Source: Arthrobacter sp. zg-Y1110 (GTDB lineage: Bacteria > Actinomycetota > Actinomycetes > Actinomycetales > Micrococcaceae). From it: a DNA stretch of 64,000 bases. The DNA is taken from NCBI RefSeq assembly GCF_025244865.1, contig NZ_CP104272.1:310001-374000 (forward strand), in the 5' to 3' direction. Below the pieces are notes generated by a model, which worked only from the letters and a program-made list of their open reading frames with translations, was not told where the DNA came from and ran no database searches. Positions 29,961 to 39,154 of this stretch are shown here, one piece after another (position 1 is the first letter of the stretch; every line of letters starts with the position of its first letter). The position numbers and the translations under genes are program-made.

Positions 29961-30587
29961 ATGACACGGGACCTCCCGGAGCTTCTCCTGCCGGATGCCG
30001 GGGCTTGGCGGGAGTGGCTGGAGCACAATTACGGGTTATCCGCCGGCGTCCGCCTGGTGCTGGGGAAGAAGGGCGGAAGCGTCACCCGGTTGACGTATCG
30101 CGAGGCCCTTGACGAGGCGCTCTGCTTCGGCTGGATCGATGCGCAGGCCGATCGGCGCGACGAGCAAAGCTACCTGCAGCGGTTCCAGCCGCGCGGTCCG
30201 CGCAGTAACTGGTCGCTGCGGAACGTCGGCTACATCAACCGGCTGGAAGCGGCAGGCAGAATGCATCCGGCCGGCCGGGACGCCGTTCTCAGCGCCAAGG
30301 TGGACGGCCGCTGGGATGCCGCCTACGCCGGATCGGCAACAGCGGAAATCCCGGAGGACCTTCGGGCGGCCATCGCCGCGGTTCCCGCAGCCCAGGAAAT
30401 GTTCGACGTGCTGACGTCGCAGAACCGCTTCGCCATGTACATCCGGCTCAAAGGCCTCAAGACGCAGGCGGCCCGCGAGCGCTGGATCACGGACTATGTG
30501 CAGATGCTCAGCGAACACCGCGCCCCCTATCCGCAGAAACGGAAGCCGTCCCCTCCGCCAGCGGTGGAGCAGGCGCCTAACCCCTAG
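29961..30587 (+). CDS. YdeI/OmpD-associated family protein
   Basis: The 208-residue soluble protein has the family N terminus (WREWLEHNYG, then LTYREALDEALCFGWIDAQ, FQPRGPRSNWS) and a helical C-terminal domain (AAQEMFDVLTSQNRFAMYIRLKGLKTQAARERWITDYVQML). Function in the family is poorly defined; some members are linked to peptide resistance. The ATG start has no strong Shine-Dalgarno sequence (a weak GGAG lies inside the frame). Followed by a class II amidotransferase on the same strand. Confidence 0.88.
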   Translation: MTRDLPELLLPDAGAWREWLEHNYGLSAGVRLVLGKKGGSVTRLTYREALDEALCFGWIDAQADRRDEQSYLQRFQPRGPRSNWSLRNVGYINRLEAAGRMHPAGRDAVLSAKVDGRWDAAYAGSATAEIPEDLRAAIAAVPAAQEMFDVLTSQNRFAMYIRLKGLKTQAARERWITDYVQMLSEHRAPYPQKRKPSPPPAVEQAPNP

Positions 30588-30660
30588 CCGCCGCGGCTTG
30601 GCTGCCTCGGTTCACCCGGAAACCCCGCCCGTCCACCAGAACGGCCCCCAGGAGGTCCAC

Positions 30661-31533
30661 ATGTGCCGACTCTTTGGTATGCATGCCGGGAAGGATCCGG
30701 TCCGGGCAACGTTCTGGCTGCTCACGGCCCCGGACAGCCTGGCCCAGCAGAGCCGTAAGGAAGCGGACGGCTTCGGGATCGGCACCTTCACCCCCGACGG
30801 CAGGCCGGTGGTCGACAAAGCGCCCATCGCTGCGTATGAGGATGTCCAGTACGCCCAGGAGGCCCGGGAGCTGGAGAGCACCACGTTCCTGGCGCACGTG
30901 CGTTACGCCAGCACCGGCGGGGACACGGACGTCAACACGCACCCCTTTGAGCAGGACAACCGCCTCCTGGCCCACAACGGGGTGGTGGAGGACCTGGACA
31001 AGCTCGATGACCGGCTGCGCCAGTTGGAGATGTACCACCTGGTCCAGGGCCAGACGGACAGTGAGCGGGTCTTCGCGCTTATCACCGGCGCAGCCAGGGT
31101 GAACGGCGGAGACGTTTCCGCTGCCATTGCGTCAACGCTGACCTGGATTGCGCAGAACCTGCGGCTGTACGCGGTGAACATCATCCTCACCACCGCCACC
31201 GAGCTGTGGGCCGTGCGGTACCCGGACACCCATCCGCTGTACGTCCTGCAGCAGGGAGCGCGGGGTCCGGTGGGGGAGAAGCGGAGCAGTCGGATCAGCG
31301 TCCACAGTGACCAGATACGCGAGGAGAACCGGCCGGAAGTACTGGTGGCTACCGAAAAGATGGATGCCAACCCGAATTGGCGCCTGCTGGACTCCGGCGA
31401 AATGCTGCATGTGGACAGCGACCTCAATGTCCTGCGCACGTTCCCGCTCCCGCAGCACCCGCAGCACCTGATCACGCTGGCGGATTTGGACCCGGCAGCG
31501 GCGGCGTCGCAGCACCCGCTCAAGACCGGCTGA
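30661..31533 (+). CDS. Class II glutamine amidotransferase (YafJ/EgtC-like)
   Basis: The 290-residue protein begins MCRLFGMHAG with the nucleophilic Cys2. It keeps the glutaminase motifs FLAHVRYASTGG, NTHPFEQDN and LAHNGVV, the Ntn-hydrolase arrangement. It is a stand-alone glutaminase-type domain without a synthase partner. In other actinobacteria this type is sometimes called EgtC, but no egtB or egtD is here, so a role in ergothioneine is not supported. ATG 30661 has a strong GGAGG. Acceptor or substrate is unknown. Confidence 0.88.
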   Translation: MCRLFGMHAGKDPVRATFWLLTAPDSLAQQSRKEADGFGIGTFTPDGRPVVDKAPIAAYEDVQYAQEARELESTTFLAHVRYASTGGDTDVNTHPFEQDNRLLAHNGVVEDLDKLDDRLRQLEMYHLVQGQTDSERVFALITGAARVNGGDVSAAIASTLTWIAQNLRLYAVNIILTTATELWAVRYPDTHPLYVLQQGARGPVGEKRSSRISVHSDQIREENRPEVLVATEKMDANPNWRLLDSGEMLHVDSDLNVLRTFPLPQHPQHLITLADLDPAAAASQHPLKTG

Positions 31534-31542
31534 CGATGTTCC

Positions 31543-32661
31543 TTAGGTGAGGCCCGCCCCGGCCCGCTGCACCCGTGCCGACGCTTCCAAGACCATCCAG
31601 GCCTGAAGCTGGGTGGAAAGCCCGACGGCGGAGCCGCCCGGGTAGGACACGGCGGCCGGTACCAGCGGCTTGGCGGAGAAGAGGATCCAGTCCGCCCGTT
31701 TGCTCCGGCCCTCCCAGAGTGCCGTGGCGGTGGCTTCCACCAGTGCGGCCGCCGTCCGGCGGGACGGTTCCGGCAGGGCGGGGGACACTGCGGCCTGAGC
31801 CAGGTACCGCGCCAGGATGCCGGTGAAAAGACCGCCGTCGCCGGTGCCGTGGGTGCGCAGCACGCGCGAGGTGCCGTCGTCGTCGGTCAGGTGGGCGTCG
31901 ACGGCGCGCACCAGTTCCGCAGCGCGGGTGAGGTTGGCGCTGCCGCCGAGCTCGAGCAGGGCACCCAGGACAGGTCCCTGGTTGTAAGTGAAGACGGTGC
32001 TCTCCAGCTGCGGACGGCCCCGGACCACCTTGACCCCGTCCAGATACAGTCCGGTTTCCGGATCCAGCACGGTGGCGTTAAGCCAATCCACCAGCTCCTG
32101 TGCCCGGTCCCGTGATCCGGTGCGGACAAAATGCAGGGCAGCCGGAGCGGTGGCAGGGGTGTTCTTGAAGTTACGGTCCTTGTTCCAGTAGATGCCGCCG
32201 CCCAGTTCCGGGGTGTGGGCGGACTCCAGTGCCGTATTCAGGGTGGAGAGGATTTTCCGGTACGGGCCCTGCCGGTCCCGCGCTCCCGACAAAGAGTTCA
32301 GGCGGCCTACGGCAAGGGCCAGCCACGCCATGTCGTCGTAGAACCGGTTGGTGTAGTGCATCCGGTTCCGCAGTCCGATGGTCCGCACCAGCGCCGGTGC
32401 CAGGTCCGCAGCCGAGGGATGCTCCGGTCCGCGGAACGGCGTGCCGGTGCGGCGTTCGCGCAGGCCGGCGTCGATCAGGGCATCGAGATAGTGTGCCTGC
32501 CACCAGTAATGCCAGGGCTGGCGCAGCTGCTGCAGCCGCGAAACCGGACGGCTGGTGGCAGCCAGATGCGTCCCGGGCAACCCGGCAAGCGAACGGCCAA
32601 ACGCGGCGCTCACGGTGCGGGCGGCGGTCTCGGCGCGGTCGTCGGAATCCTCAAAGAGCAT
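31543..32661 (-). CDS. Glycoside hydrolase family 76-like protein
   Basis: The 372-residue alpha/alpha-toroid protein has the paired aspartates in [16 protein letters not shown] typical of GH76 alpha-1,6-mannanases, plus [26 protein letters not shown] and a [14 protein letters not shown] motif. No signal peptide is present, so it acts in the cytosol or is exported by a non-classical route. That is unusual for enzymes that attack mannan. The substrate may be an imported mannoside or an internal lipid-linked glycan. Ends 10 bases from the convergent amidotransferase gene. Confidence 0.88.
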   Translation of the reverse strand: MLFEDSDDRAETAARTVSAAFGRSLAGLPGTHLAATSRPVSRLQQLRQPWHYWWQAHYLDALIDAGLRERRTGTPFRGPEHPSAADLAPALVRTIGLRNRMHYTNRFYDDMAWLALAVGRLNSLSGARDRQGPYRKILSTLNTALESAHTPELGGGIYWNKDRNFKNTPATAPAALHFVRTGSRDRAQELVDWLNATVLDPETGLYLDGVKVVRGRPQLESTVFTYNQGPVLGALLELGGSANLTRAAELVRAVDAHLTDDDGTSRVLRTHGTGDGGLFTGILARYLAQAAVSPALPEPSRRTAAALVEATATALWEGRSKRADWILFSAKPLVPAAVSYPGGSAVGLSTQLQAWMVLEASARVQRAGAGLT

Positions 32662-32722
32662 GCGCCAACCCTATGCCAGCCGCCGAAGATGCGGCACCGG
32701 CCACCGCACAGTAGGCTCGGAT

Positions 32723-32755
32723 ACTGCCGGTGTGACATAGACGACACTGCCGGTG
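32723..32755 (+). promoter_or_regulatory. Direct repeats ACTGCCGGTG upstream of the SDR gene
   Basis: ACTGCCGGTG occurs at 32723-32732 and 32746-32755 (23-base period), 25-55 bases upstream of the SDR start, in the promoter of the SDR/acyl-CoA dehydrogenase pair. Possible regulator site; no known motif recognised. Confidence 0.35.
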
Positions 32756-32778
32756 AGCAAATCTGCCAGGAGGAACGC

Positions 32779-33552
32779 ATGGACATCGCAGGCGCATCGG
32801 CCATAGTCACAGGGGGAGCGTCCGGACTCGGGCGGGCGACGGCGCGGAGGCTGTACGACGCCGGCGCCTCCGTGGTGTTGGTGGACCTGCCGCAGTCCGA
32901 GGGCCTTGCCTATGCAGCGGAACTGGGGGACAACGCCCGGTTCGTGCCCGGCGACGTCACTAACCCGGAACAGATGCAGGCCGCCGTCGAAGCAGCCATG
33001 GCTGCAGGACCGCTCCGGGTGGCCGTGAACTGCGCGGGCATCGCAACACCGGGCAAGGTGCTGGGCCGCGACGGCGTCCTACCGCTGGAGGACTTTGCCC
33101 GCGTGGTCAGCGTGAACCTGATCGGCACCTTCAACGTCACCCGGCTCGCCGCCGCCGCCATGGCCGAAACCGATCCGGTCACCGCCAACGGCACCGAGGA
33201 ACGCGGCGTCATCATCAACACGGCCTCCGTTGCCGCCTTTGACGGCCAGATCGGCCAGCCCGCCTACTCCGCGTCCAAGGGCGGCGTTGCAGCGATGACG
33301 CTCCCGCTGGCACGTGAGCTGGCCCGCCACCTGATCCGGGTGGTCACCATCGCGCCGGGGATCTTCGAAACACCCATGATGGCGGGACTGCCGCAGGCCG
33401 CCCAGGATTCCCTGGCCGCACAGGTGCCGCACCCTTCGCGCCTGGGCCGGGCCACGGAATACGCCTCGCTGGCGGCTCACATCATTGAAAACCAGATGCT
33501 CAACGGCGAGACAATCCGCTTGGACGGCGCCATCCGGATGGGACCGCGCTGA
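32779..33552 (+). CDS. Short-chain dehydrogenase/reductase (3-hydroxyacyl-CoA dehydrogenase type II-like)
   Basis: The 257-residue Rossmann enzyme has the NAD site [10 protein letters not shown] (about 11-20), Asp37-type specificity (VVLVDLP, favouring NAD), the NAG motif VNCAG and the catalytic Ser/YxxxK (NTASVAAF, then YSASKGG). It resembles the 17-beta-HSD10/3-hydroxy-2-methylbutyryl-CoA dehydrogenase group. ATG 32779 has AGGAGGA upstream; the longer open frame to 32131 is a shadow across the GH76 gene. An acyl-CoA dehydrogenase starts 5 bases after the stop, so this is probably a beta-oxidation or branched-chain/aromatic acyl-CoA breakdown pair. Confidence 0.9.
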   Translation: MDIAGASAIVTGGASGLGRATARRLYDAGASVVLVDLPQSEGLAYAAELGDNARFVPGDVTNPEQMQAAVEAAMAAGPLRVAVNCAGIATPGKVLGRDGVLPLEDFARVVSVNLIGTFNVTRLAAAAMAETDPVTANGTEERGVIINTASVAAFDGQIGQPAYSASKGGVAAMTLPLARELARHLIRVVTIAPGIFETPMMAGLPQAAQDSLAAQVPHPSRLGRATEYASLAAHIIENQMLNGETIRLDGAIRMGPR

Positions 33553-33557
33553 CCTTG

Positions 33558-34778
33558 ATGAGCTCCTCCGCACCACTGCACCAACTGCCCGACGCCGATT
33601 TCTACGGTTTCGAAGACCTGCTCAGCGACACCGAGAAAGCCAAGCTTGCCGAACTGCGGCGTTTCCTCGCCGAGGAAGTGCTGCCGCACGCCGTGGACTG
33701 GTGGAACGAGGCGCGTTTCCCCTCCGACCTCCTGCCGAAGCTGGCACAGCTGGAACTTTCCACGCCTGTCCAGCAGGGCTACTCGCCGCTGTTCGCCGGT
33801 CTGGTGATCGCGGAAATGACGCGCGCCGACACCTCGCTCGCCACGTTCTTCATGGTCCACCATGACCTGTTTGTCGAAGCCCTGCATGTCTTTGGCTCCG
33901 AGGAGCAGAAAGCCCGGCTGCTCGACGACGCCCGTGCGCTGCGGATCACCGGTGCCTTCGCACTGACCGAGCCGGAACACGGCTCCGATGTTGCCGGCGG
34001 CATGTCCACCACCGCAGTGCGCGACGGCGACACCTGGGTGCTGAACGGTGCCAAACGCTGGATCGGCAACGGCACGTTCTGCGACTACATGGTCCTGTGG
34101 GCGCGGGAGCCGGAAACCGGATACACCCGCGGTTTCCTGCTCGACGCGAACCTGCCAGGGGTAACCCGGACCCGGATCGAGAACAAGACCGCGCTGCGCA
34201 CCGTGCAGAACGCGGACATTGTGCTGACTGACGTCCGGGTGCCCGCCGCGGACCTGCTCGCCGGAGTGGAGAGCTTCGACGACACCAAGCAGCTGCTGCA
34301 GGGCTCCCGGATCATGGTCGGCTGGCAGGCGGTGGGAGCCCAGCTGGCCACGTTCGACGTTGCCCGCGCCTACGCCGTCGAACGCCAGCAGTTCGGCCGC
34401 CCGCTGGCAGCCTTCCAGCTGATCCAGCAGCAGCTGGTGCAGATCCTCGGCAATGCGGTGGCCAGCACCGGAATGCTGGCCCGGGTCACCGAACTCGAAC
34501 ACGGGGGCTACCCCGTACCCGGTAACGAAGCGCCCGTTGCCGGCGCAGCTCCCGGAGACATGGCGCGGGCCGCCCTGGCGAAGTCCTACGCCAGCGCCAG
34601 GATGCGCGAAAGCGTGGCGCTGGGCCGCAGCATCCTCGGCGGCAACGGGATTGTCACCGACTACCGGATGGCCAAGATCTTCGCCGACGCCGAGGCCATC
34701 TACACGTATGAAGGCACCTATGAGATCAACACGCTGATTGTCGGGCGGGACATCACCGGGGTGTCGGCTCTGCGCTAG
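33558..34778 (+). CDS. Acyl-CoA dehydrogenase, glutaryl-CoA dehydrogenase-like
   Basis: The 406-residue flavoenzyme has the acyl-CoA dehydrogenase signatures GAFALTEPEHGSD, TWVLNGAKRWIGNG and the C-terminal catalytic Glu in YTYEGTYEINTLIVGR. The YEGTYEIN form and overall length resemble glutaryl-CoA dehydrogenase-type members. It is co-transcribed with the SDR (gap 5 bases, ATG 33558). Together they would oxidise a short or aromatic acyl-CoA. Followed by a non-coding repeat block. Confidence 0.92.
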   Translation: MSSSAPLHQLPDADFYGFEDLLSDTEKAKLAELRRFLAEEVLPHAVDWWNEARFPSDLLPKLAQLELSTPVQQGYSPLFAGLVIAEMTRADTSLATFFMVHHDLFVEALHVFGSEEQKARLLDDARALRITGAFALTEPEHGSDVAGGMSTTAVRDGDTWVLNGAKRWIGNGTFCDYMVLWAREPETGYTRGFLLDANLPGVTRTRIENKTALRTVQNADIVLTDVRVPAADLLAGVESFDDTKQLLQGSRIMVGWQAVGAQLATFDVARAYAVERQQFGRPLAAFQLIQQQLVQILGNAVASTGMLARVTELEHGGYPVPGNEAPVAGAAPGDMARAALAKSYASARMRESVALGRSILGGNGIVTDYRMAKIFADAEAIYTYEGTYEINTLIVGRDITGVSALR

Positions 34779-34782
34779 GGCT

Positions 34783-34885
34783 GCTGGCCCCTGCGGGGTG
34801 GGGCCTGCGGGGCCTGGAACGGCGGGGCGGGCCCCTGCGGGGCGGGCCCCTGCGGGGCGGGCCCCTGCGGGGCCTGGAACGGCGG
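34783..34885. repeat. G/C-rich 15-bp tandem repeat
   Basis: Three perfect copies of GGCGGGCCCCTGCGG (34826-34840, 34841-34855, 34856-34870) are flanked by a 22-bp direct repeat (34804-34825 and 34864-34885), exactly 60 bases apart, so the whole block is built on a 15-bp unit. It lies just after the acyl-CoA dehydrogenase stop and is non-coding. Confidence 0.85.
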
Positions 34886-34942
34886 CAACGAAATTTCCGC
34901 GCTCGCAGAGCTCGCGGGAAATATTGATGCCGCCTTATTCAG

Positions 34943-35373
34943 GCCCCTCCGGTTTGTGCAGATCCCTTCGGTTTGTCGGGATCCCCGCGTTGCGCGGTGC
35001 AGGGATTGCCACAAACCGCAGGGTTTCCGCCTGCGGGGTGCGCTCCTGCGTAGCCCCGGCGTGCCGCCGTCCGGCGCGAGCGTTCCGGAGGCCCGCGTGC
35101 CGCCTGCCTCCGGGCCCCTCCGGTTTGTGCAGATCCCTTCGGTTTGTCGGGATCCCCGCGTTGCGCGGTGCAGGGATTGCCACAAACCGCAGGGTTTCCG
35201 CCTGCGGGGTGCGCTCCTGCGTAGCCCCGGCGTGCCGCCGACCGGCGCGAGCGTTCCGGAGGCCCGCGTGCCGCCTGCCTCCGGGCCCCTGCGGTTTGTG
35301 CAGATCCCTTCGGTTTGTCGGGATTCCCGCGTTGCGCGGTGAAGGGGTTGCCACAAACTGCAGGGTTTTCCCA
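34943..35373. repeat. 171-bp tandem repeat, 2.5 copies, with internal palindromes
   Basis: Copies begin at 34943, 35114 and 35285 (period 171). The first two differ at about one base; the third is cut off after about 90 bases and has several changes. Each unit carries CGGTTTGTGCAGATCCC and CGGTTTGTCGGGATCCC in direct orientation and one GGGATTGCCACAAACCG inverted. Either 5' arm can therefore pair with the same 3' arm. The block (34779-35403) has no convincing gene; repetitive frames on both strands merely translate the repeat. Confidence 0.88.
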
Positions 35374-35403
35374 CACCCCGCCGGCCCGGCCCGGTGCAGC
35401 CAG

Positions 35404-37275
35404 CTAGCTGGCCGGACGGAACCGGGCCAGAGGGTTGGCGATCCGTCCCGAGAACTGCAGGCCGCCGGACGGGTCGCTGAGGTCCAGCATCTGCTGGTTG
35501 TTGCGCAGCTGCAGCCGGTTCAAGCATGACAGCGCGAAATCCTCGGCGAAGAGGTCCGACGCGGCGAACTCGACCGCGAACTCCGGATGGCCGGCCTGGT
35601 ACCGCCGCACGGTGTCCGCCACTTCCGCCCAGAATTCGTCCTGGGGCAGTACGCCGTCCTCGTGCAGGATGGCCGAGAGGAAGCGGAAGAAGCAGTCGAA
35701 GACGTCGGTGAAGAGGGACAGGACCTTTTCATCGGCAGGAATCTGCACCCGCACCCGGGCGGCTGCTTCCGGCAGATCCACCTTGTCTCCCATCACCACG
35801 ATTTCCTCGGCAATGTCCTTCATGAAGACCCGGTGCGGCACACCGTCCCGGAGTACCAGGATCAGGTTTTCTCCGTGCGGCATGTACGCGAGGTCGTATG
35901 CGTAGAAGCAGTGCAGCAGGGGGACCAGATAGGCGTCCAGGTAACGGCGAAGCCATTCCCGGGCGGGCAGCCCTGAGCGCCGGACCAGTGCGGACGTGAA
36001 CGGCGTTCCGGAGGCATCCGTATGCAGCAGGGACGCCATGGTGGCCAGCTGCTCTCCGTCATCAAGCTGGTCCACCGGGCTTTCCCGCCACAAGGCCGCC
36101 AGCATCTTCCGGTAGGCGGAACCCTTGGGGGCCGCGGCGTCGTAATACCTGTTGGTGTACCCGACGGCGGCCACCTCGCGCAGGAGACGGAAACCGGCGG
36201 CCTGCAGCGTTGCATCGGCGCGGACCAGCCCGTCCAGCCAGTCGTTGATGGACGGGGTGGCGACCATGTATTCGGGGGAGAGACCGCGCATAAAGCCCAT
36301 ATTGACCACGGAGAGGGCCGTCTTTACGTAGCAGCGGGACGGCGCATCGCGGTTGAAGAAGGTGCGGATGGACTGCTGGGCCTGATAGGTGTCCTGCCCG
36401 GTACCCAGATGCACGATGTGCTGCTGGGCAATATCGGCCGCAAAGGTCACGCTGAGTTTGTTCTGCCATTGCCAGGGATGCACCGGCATAAACAGGTAGT
36501 CGCCGGCTTCGAGCCCGGCTGAACGAAGCGTGGATTCGAACCCTGCCAGCGCCGCCGGTCCCAGCTCCTGTTCCAGATGGCTGCGGTAGTCCAGTCCCGC
36601 CGCCGCAGTGAACCGGGTACGGTCTGCACGGACGGCGATCCACTCCAACCGGATCGGCGCGCCCGCTTCAGGGGCGTAGGCCAGATAGTCGCCGGAACCG
36701 AACCCGAGCCGGCCGTTGTTCGCCACGAAGCAGGGATGGCCTTCGGTCATGGAACGTTCCACGGCCTGGAAATCCTCGGCCGGATCGTGCCCGGCGGTGA
36801 TCCCGGCAGCCAGGAGTTCCGAACCCGCCGCGTCCGCGACGTCCTTGAAGGCAGCGGAAGCGAGCGTGGAGGAGATCTCCTCCAGATAGACGGGAAGCAT
36901 CTGCTCGTTGATGCCGAGGGTTGCGGCGAACTCGGTAATGAAGTCCAAGGCATCGAGGCTGGTTTCGGTGCCTTCCAGTTCACGGCGGATGCTGTCGGCC
37001 GGGATGCTCCAGTGCTCCAGCACCAACTGCGTGGCACGGAACCGATAGACGGCCCGGCCGTCGTCCGAGGCAAGGCGGAACAGTCCTTCCCGTCCTGGTT
37101 CCGGCACGGGACGGAGGATGCGTTCATGGGAAAACTCCGAGATCGCCTTGCGGATCAGATGCCGGTTCGCGCGTTCCCAGCGGCTGGGCGTGAGGTGGGC
37201 GGTGGTTGACGGCGTCGGCTCGGGCGGGGCTCCGGCCGGATCAGCAACAGCGATCGGTTCAGCAGCGGTGGTCAC
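35404..37275 (-). CDS. desD: NRPS-independent siderophore synthetase, DesD-like
   Basis: The 623-residue IucA/IucC-family enzyme has an N-terminal IucA/IucC domain (EGHPCFVANNGRLGFG, then FMPVHPWQWQNKL, SRCYVKTALSVVNMGFMRGL) and a C-terminal FhuF-like/ferric reductase-type half (YMPHGENLILVL, VFMKDIAEE). These are the ATP- and substrate-binding motifs of the type C family that oligomerises and cyclises N-hydroxy-N-succinyl- or acetyl-cadaverine into desferrioxamine. Last gene of the desABCD operon; starts with GTG 37275 overlapping desC by GTGA. Cytosolic. Product identity (DFO-E or DFO-B) cannot be told from sequence. Confidence 0.95.
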   Translation of the reverse strand: MTTAAEPIAVADPAGAPPEPTPSTTAHLTPSRWERANRHLIRKAISEFSHERILRPVPEPGREGLFRLASDDGRAVYRFRATQLVLEHWSIPADSIRRELEGTETSLDALDFITEFAATLGINEQMLPVYLEEISSTLASAAFKDVADAAGSELLAAGITAGHDPAEDFQAVERSMTEGHPCFVANNGRLGFGSGDYLAYAPEAGAPIRLEWIAVRADRTRFTAAAGLDYRSHLEQELGPAALAGFESTLRSAGLEAGDYLFMPVHPWQWQNKLSVTFAADIAQQHIVHLGTGQDTYQAQQSIRTFFNRDAPSRCYVKTALSVVNMGFMRGLSPEYMVATPSINDWLDGLVRADATLQAAGFRLLREVAAVGYTNRYYDAAAPKGSAYRKMLAALWRESPVDQLDDGEQLATMASLLHTDASGTPFTSALVRRSGLPAREWLRRYLDAYLVPLLHCFYAYDLAYMPHGENLILVLRDGVPHRVFMKDIAEEIVVMGDKVDLPEAAARVRVQIPADEKVLSLFTDVFDCFFRFLSAILHEDGVLPQDEFWAEVADTVRRYQAGHPEFAVEFAASDLFAEDFALSCLNRLQLRNNQQMLDLSDPSGGLQFSGRIANPLARFRPAS

Positions 37276-37811
37276 GGGGTAACTCCTTCAAGTGCGGCTG
37301 CAAACCCGGCACGGGTGCAGAAACTGAGGCGGGCATCCTTGTCGGGCAGGGATACGGTGCGGTCCGGTACGAATCCGAACCTGGCGTTGAGGGCGGCAAT
37401 CTTGGTGTTGCGGATGTCCGGTTCCACGACTATCCGGATGGCGGCGGGATCGCTGAACAGGAACTCCAGAACCGCGCGGAACACCGCCGAGGTGAAGCCG
37501 GGGCGGGGCTGGTCCGGCGGCCCCACGAGCAGATGCATTCCTACGTCACCTGCTGCCACCGGATAGGCGCCGGCGAGGGGCGAATGGGCCGGATCGTAGC
37601 TTTCCATCAGGAAAGCCGGGACCTCCGACCCGGTCTCGAATCCGAGCCAGGCCCAATGGTGCGGGTTCGCTGCAATGCCGGCATATTCGCGTTCGACGTC
37701 GGCCGGCGAGGCGTTGAGCATGCCCCAGAAGCGGGCGTAATCCCGGGTCATCCAGCTATGCAGCACCGGGGTGTGCCGAGCCGGGTCCACGGGGGTAAAC
37801 GTGAAGTTCAC
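37272..37811 (-). CDS. desC: Acyl-CoA N-acyltransferase of siderophore pathway, DesC-like
   Basis: The 179-residue GNAT-fold (AlcB/IucB-type) enzyme has [42 protein letters not shown] and [21 protein letters not shown], the conserved siderophore acyltransferase core. It would acylate N-hydroxycadaverine with succinyl-CoA or acetyl-CoA. GTG start overlaps the end of desB, and its stop overlaps the start of desD, so translation is coupled. Confidence 0.92.
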   Translation of the reverse strand: MNFTFTPVDPARHTPVLHSWMTRDYARFWGMLNASPADVEREYAGIAANPHHWAWLGFETGSEVPAFLMESYDPAHSPLAGAYPVAAGDVGMHLLVGPPDQPRPGFTSAVFRAVLEFLFSDPAAIRIVVEPDIRNTKIAALNARFGFVPDRTVSLPDKDARLSFCTRAGFAAALEGVTP

Positions 37812-39154
37812 GCGGGGACCTCCCCGGCATCAGGTGTGCTTGGCCCGGGCACTCCGAAGTCCTGGAATGCGATGCCGGTTTCGACGGGATAGACCTCCCG
37901 GCCGAGGATTTCCCGAATAATGGCCGAATTGCGGTATGCCGCCATGCCGAGGTCCGGAGTGACGAAACCGTGGGTGTGGAGCTCGGCGTTTTGGACGAAG
38001 ATCTCACCCGGTTCGGCGCCCACCCCGTACCAGCGGTCGACGTCGAACCGGCCGGCGTCGTCGCGCCGGATCCGGTCGGTGATGCCGGCGAGGAACTCCG
38101 GTTCCCGGTAGGCGTAGCCGGTCGCCAGGACCACGGCATCGGTCTCGAGGGCGGACGTGCGCTGCTGTTCCGCATGGTGCAGCTGCAGCGTGGAGCGTCC
38201 GCTGGCGGCATCGAAGGTGCCGCCGCAGAGCTCGGTGTGGGTCAGTAGCCGGGTGCGCGGATCCCCGGTCAGGCTCTTCGCGTAGAGGGTGTCATAAATG
38301 GTGTTGATCAGGTCCGAGTCGATGCCCTTGTAGAGGTTCTTCTGCTCCGCCACGAGCCGGTCCCGCGTAGCGCCGGGCAACGCATGGAAGTAGTCCACAT
38401 AATCCGGAGACGTCATTTCCAGGGTGAGCTTGGTGTATTCCAGCGGGAAGAACCGCCCGGAGCGGGTGACCCAGTTCAGCTCGTAGCCGTGGGCGTCCAT
38501 GCCCTCCAGGAGGTCAAGGTAGATTTCCGCGGCGCTCTGGCCCGAACCCACTACGGTGATGGACCGCTTTTGCTGCAGTTCCTGCCGGCGGGAAAGGTAG
38601 TCGGCGTTGTGCAGGACGGTTGCCCCGCTGCCCTGAAGCGCTGCGGCCGCGGGCGGCAGATACGGCTGGGTTCCGGTGCCAAGCACCAGCCGCCTGGCGC
38701 GGTAGGACCGTGGACCCGCGGAAGTCCGGGCGGTGACCTCGTAGAGTCCGCTGGAGCTGTCGTGCCGGATGCCGGTGACATGTTCGCCGAACCGGACGTG
38801 AGGCAGCTGGTCGGCTACCCAACGGCAGTAGGCGTTGAACTCGGCCCGGAGCGGATAGAAGTTTTCGCGGATATAGAACCGGTACAGCCGGTTGGTCTGT
38901 TTCAGGAAGTTCAGGAACGAGTACCGCGAGCAGGGGTCAGCGAGAGTGACCAGATCCGCCATGAAGGGCACCTGCAGATGGGCGGACTCGAGCATCATTC
39001 CCGGGTGCCAATCAAAACCGCTGCTGCTGTCCAGGAAGAGGGCATCCAGTTCCGGCAACGGATCGGTCAGGGCGGCCAGCCCCAGGTTGAAGGGTCCGAC
39101 GCCGATCCCCAGCAGGTCATGGATCTGTCCCGATTCCGGGATGCCGGCGCTCAT
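37808..39154 (-). CDS. desB: Cadaverine/lysine N-monooxygenase, DesB-like
   Basis: The 448-residue flavin-dependent N-hydroxylase has the FAD motif ([15 protein letters not shown]), the NADPH motif ([15 protein letters not shown], about 205-219) and the C-terminal [12 protein letters not shown] motif, all typical of lysine/ornithine/diamine N-monooxygenases. In the desferrioxamine pathway it hydroxylates cadaverine. ATG 39154 overlaps the desA stop by ATGA. Cytosolic. Confidence 0.95.
   Translation of the reverse strand: MSAGIPESGQIHDLLGIGVGPFNLGLAALTDPLPELDALFLDSSSGFDWHPGMMLESAHLQVPFMADLVTLADPCSRYSFLNFLKQTNRLYRFYIRENFYPLRAEFNAYCRWVADQLPHVRFGEHVTGIRHDSSSGLYEVTARTSAGPRSYRARRLVLGTGTQPYLPPAAAALQGSGATVLHNADYLSRRQELQQKRSITVVGSGQSAAEIYLDLLEGMDAHGYELNWVTRSGRFFPLEYTKLTLEMTSPDYVDYFHALPGATRDRLVAEQKNLYKGIDSDLINTIYDTLYAKSLTGDPRTRLLTHTELCGGTFDAASGRSTLQLHHAEQQRTSALETDAVVLATGYAYREPEFLAGITDRIRRDDAGRFDVDRWYGVGAEPGEIFVQNAELHTHGFVTPDLGMAAYRNSAIIREILGREVYPVETGIAFQDFGVPGPSTPDAGEVPA

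Noticed and set aside
32131..32778. N-terminal extension of the SDR gene back to 32131
   Set aside because: It runs antisense through the GH76 gene; ATG 32779 with AGGAGGA and the Rossmann motif at residue 11 fix the true start.
34943..35373. CRISPR array
   Set aside because: Units are 171 bp, directly adjoining and nearly identical along their whole length; there are no unique spacers and no cas genes.
34738..35529. Open frames across the tandem repeats on both strands
   Set aside because: They translate the 171-bp and 15-bp repeats on both strands; no start signals and no protein-like features.
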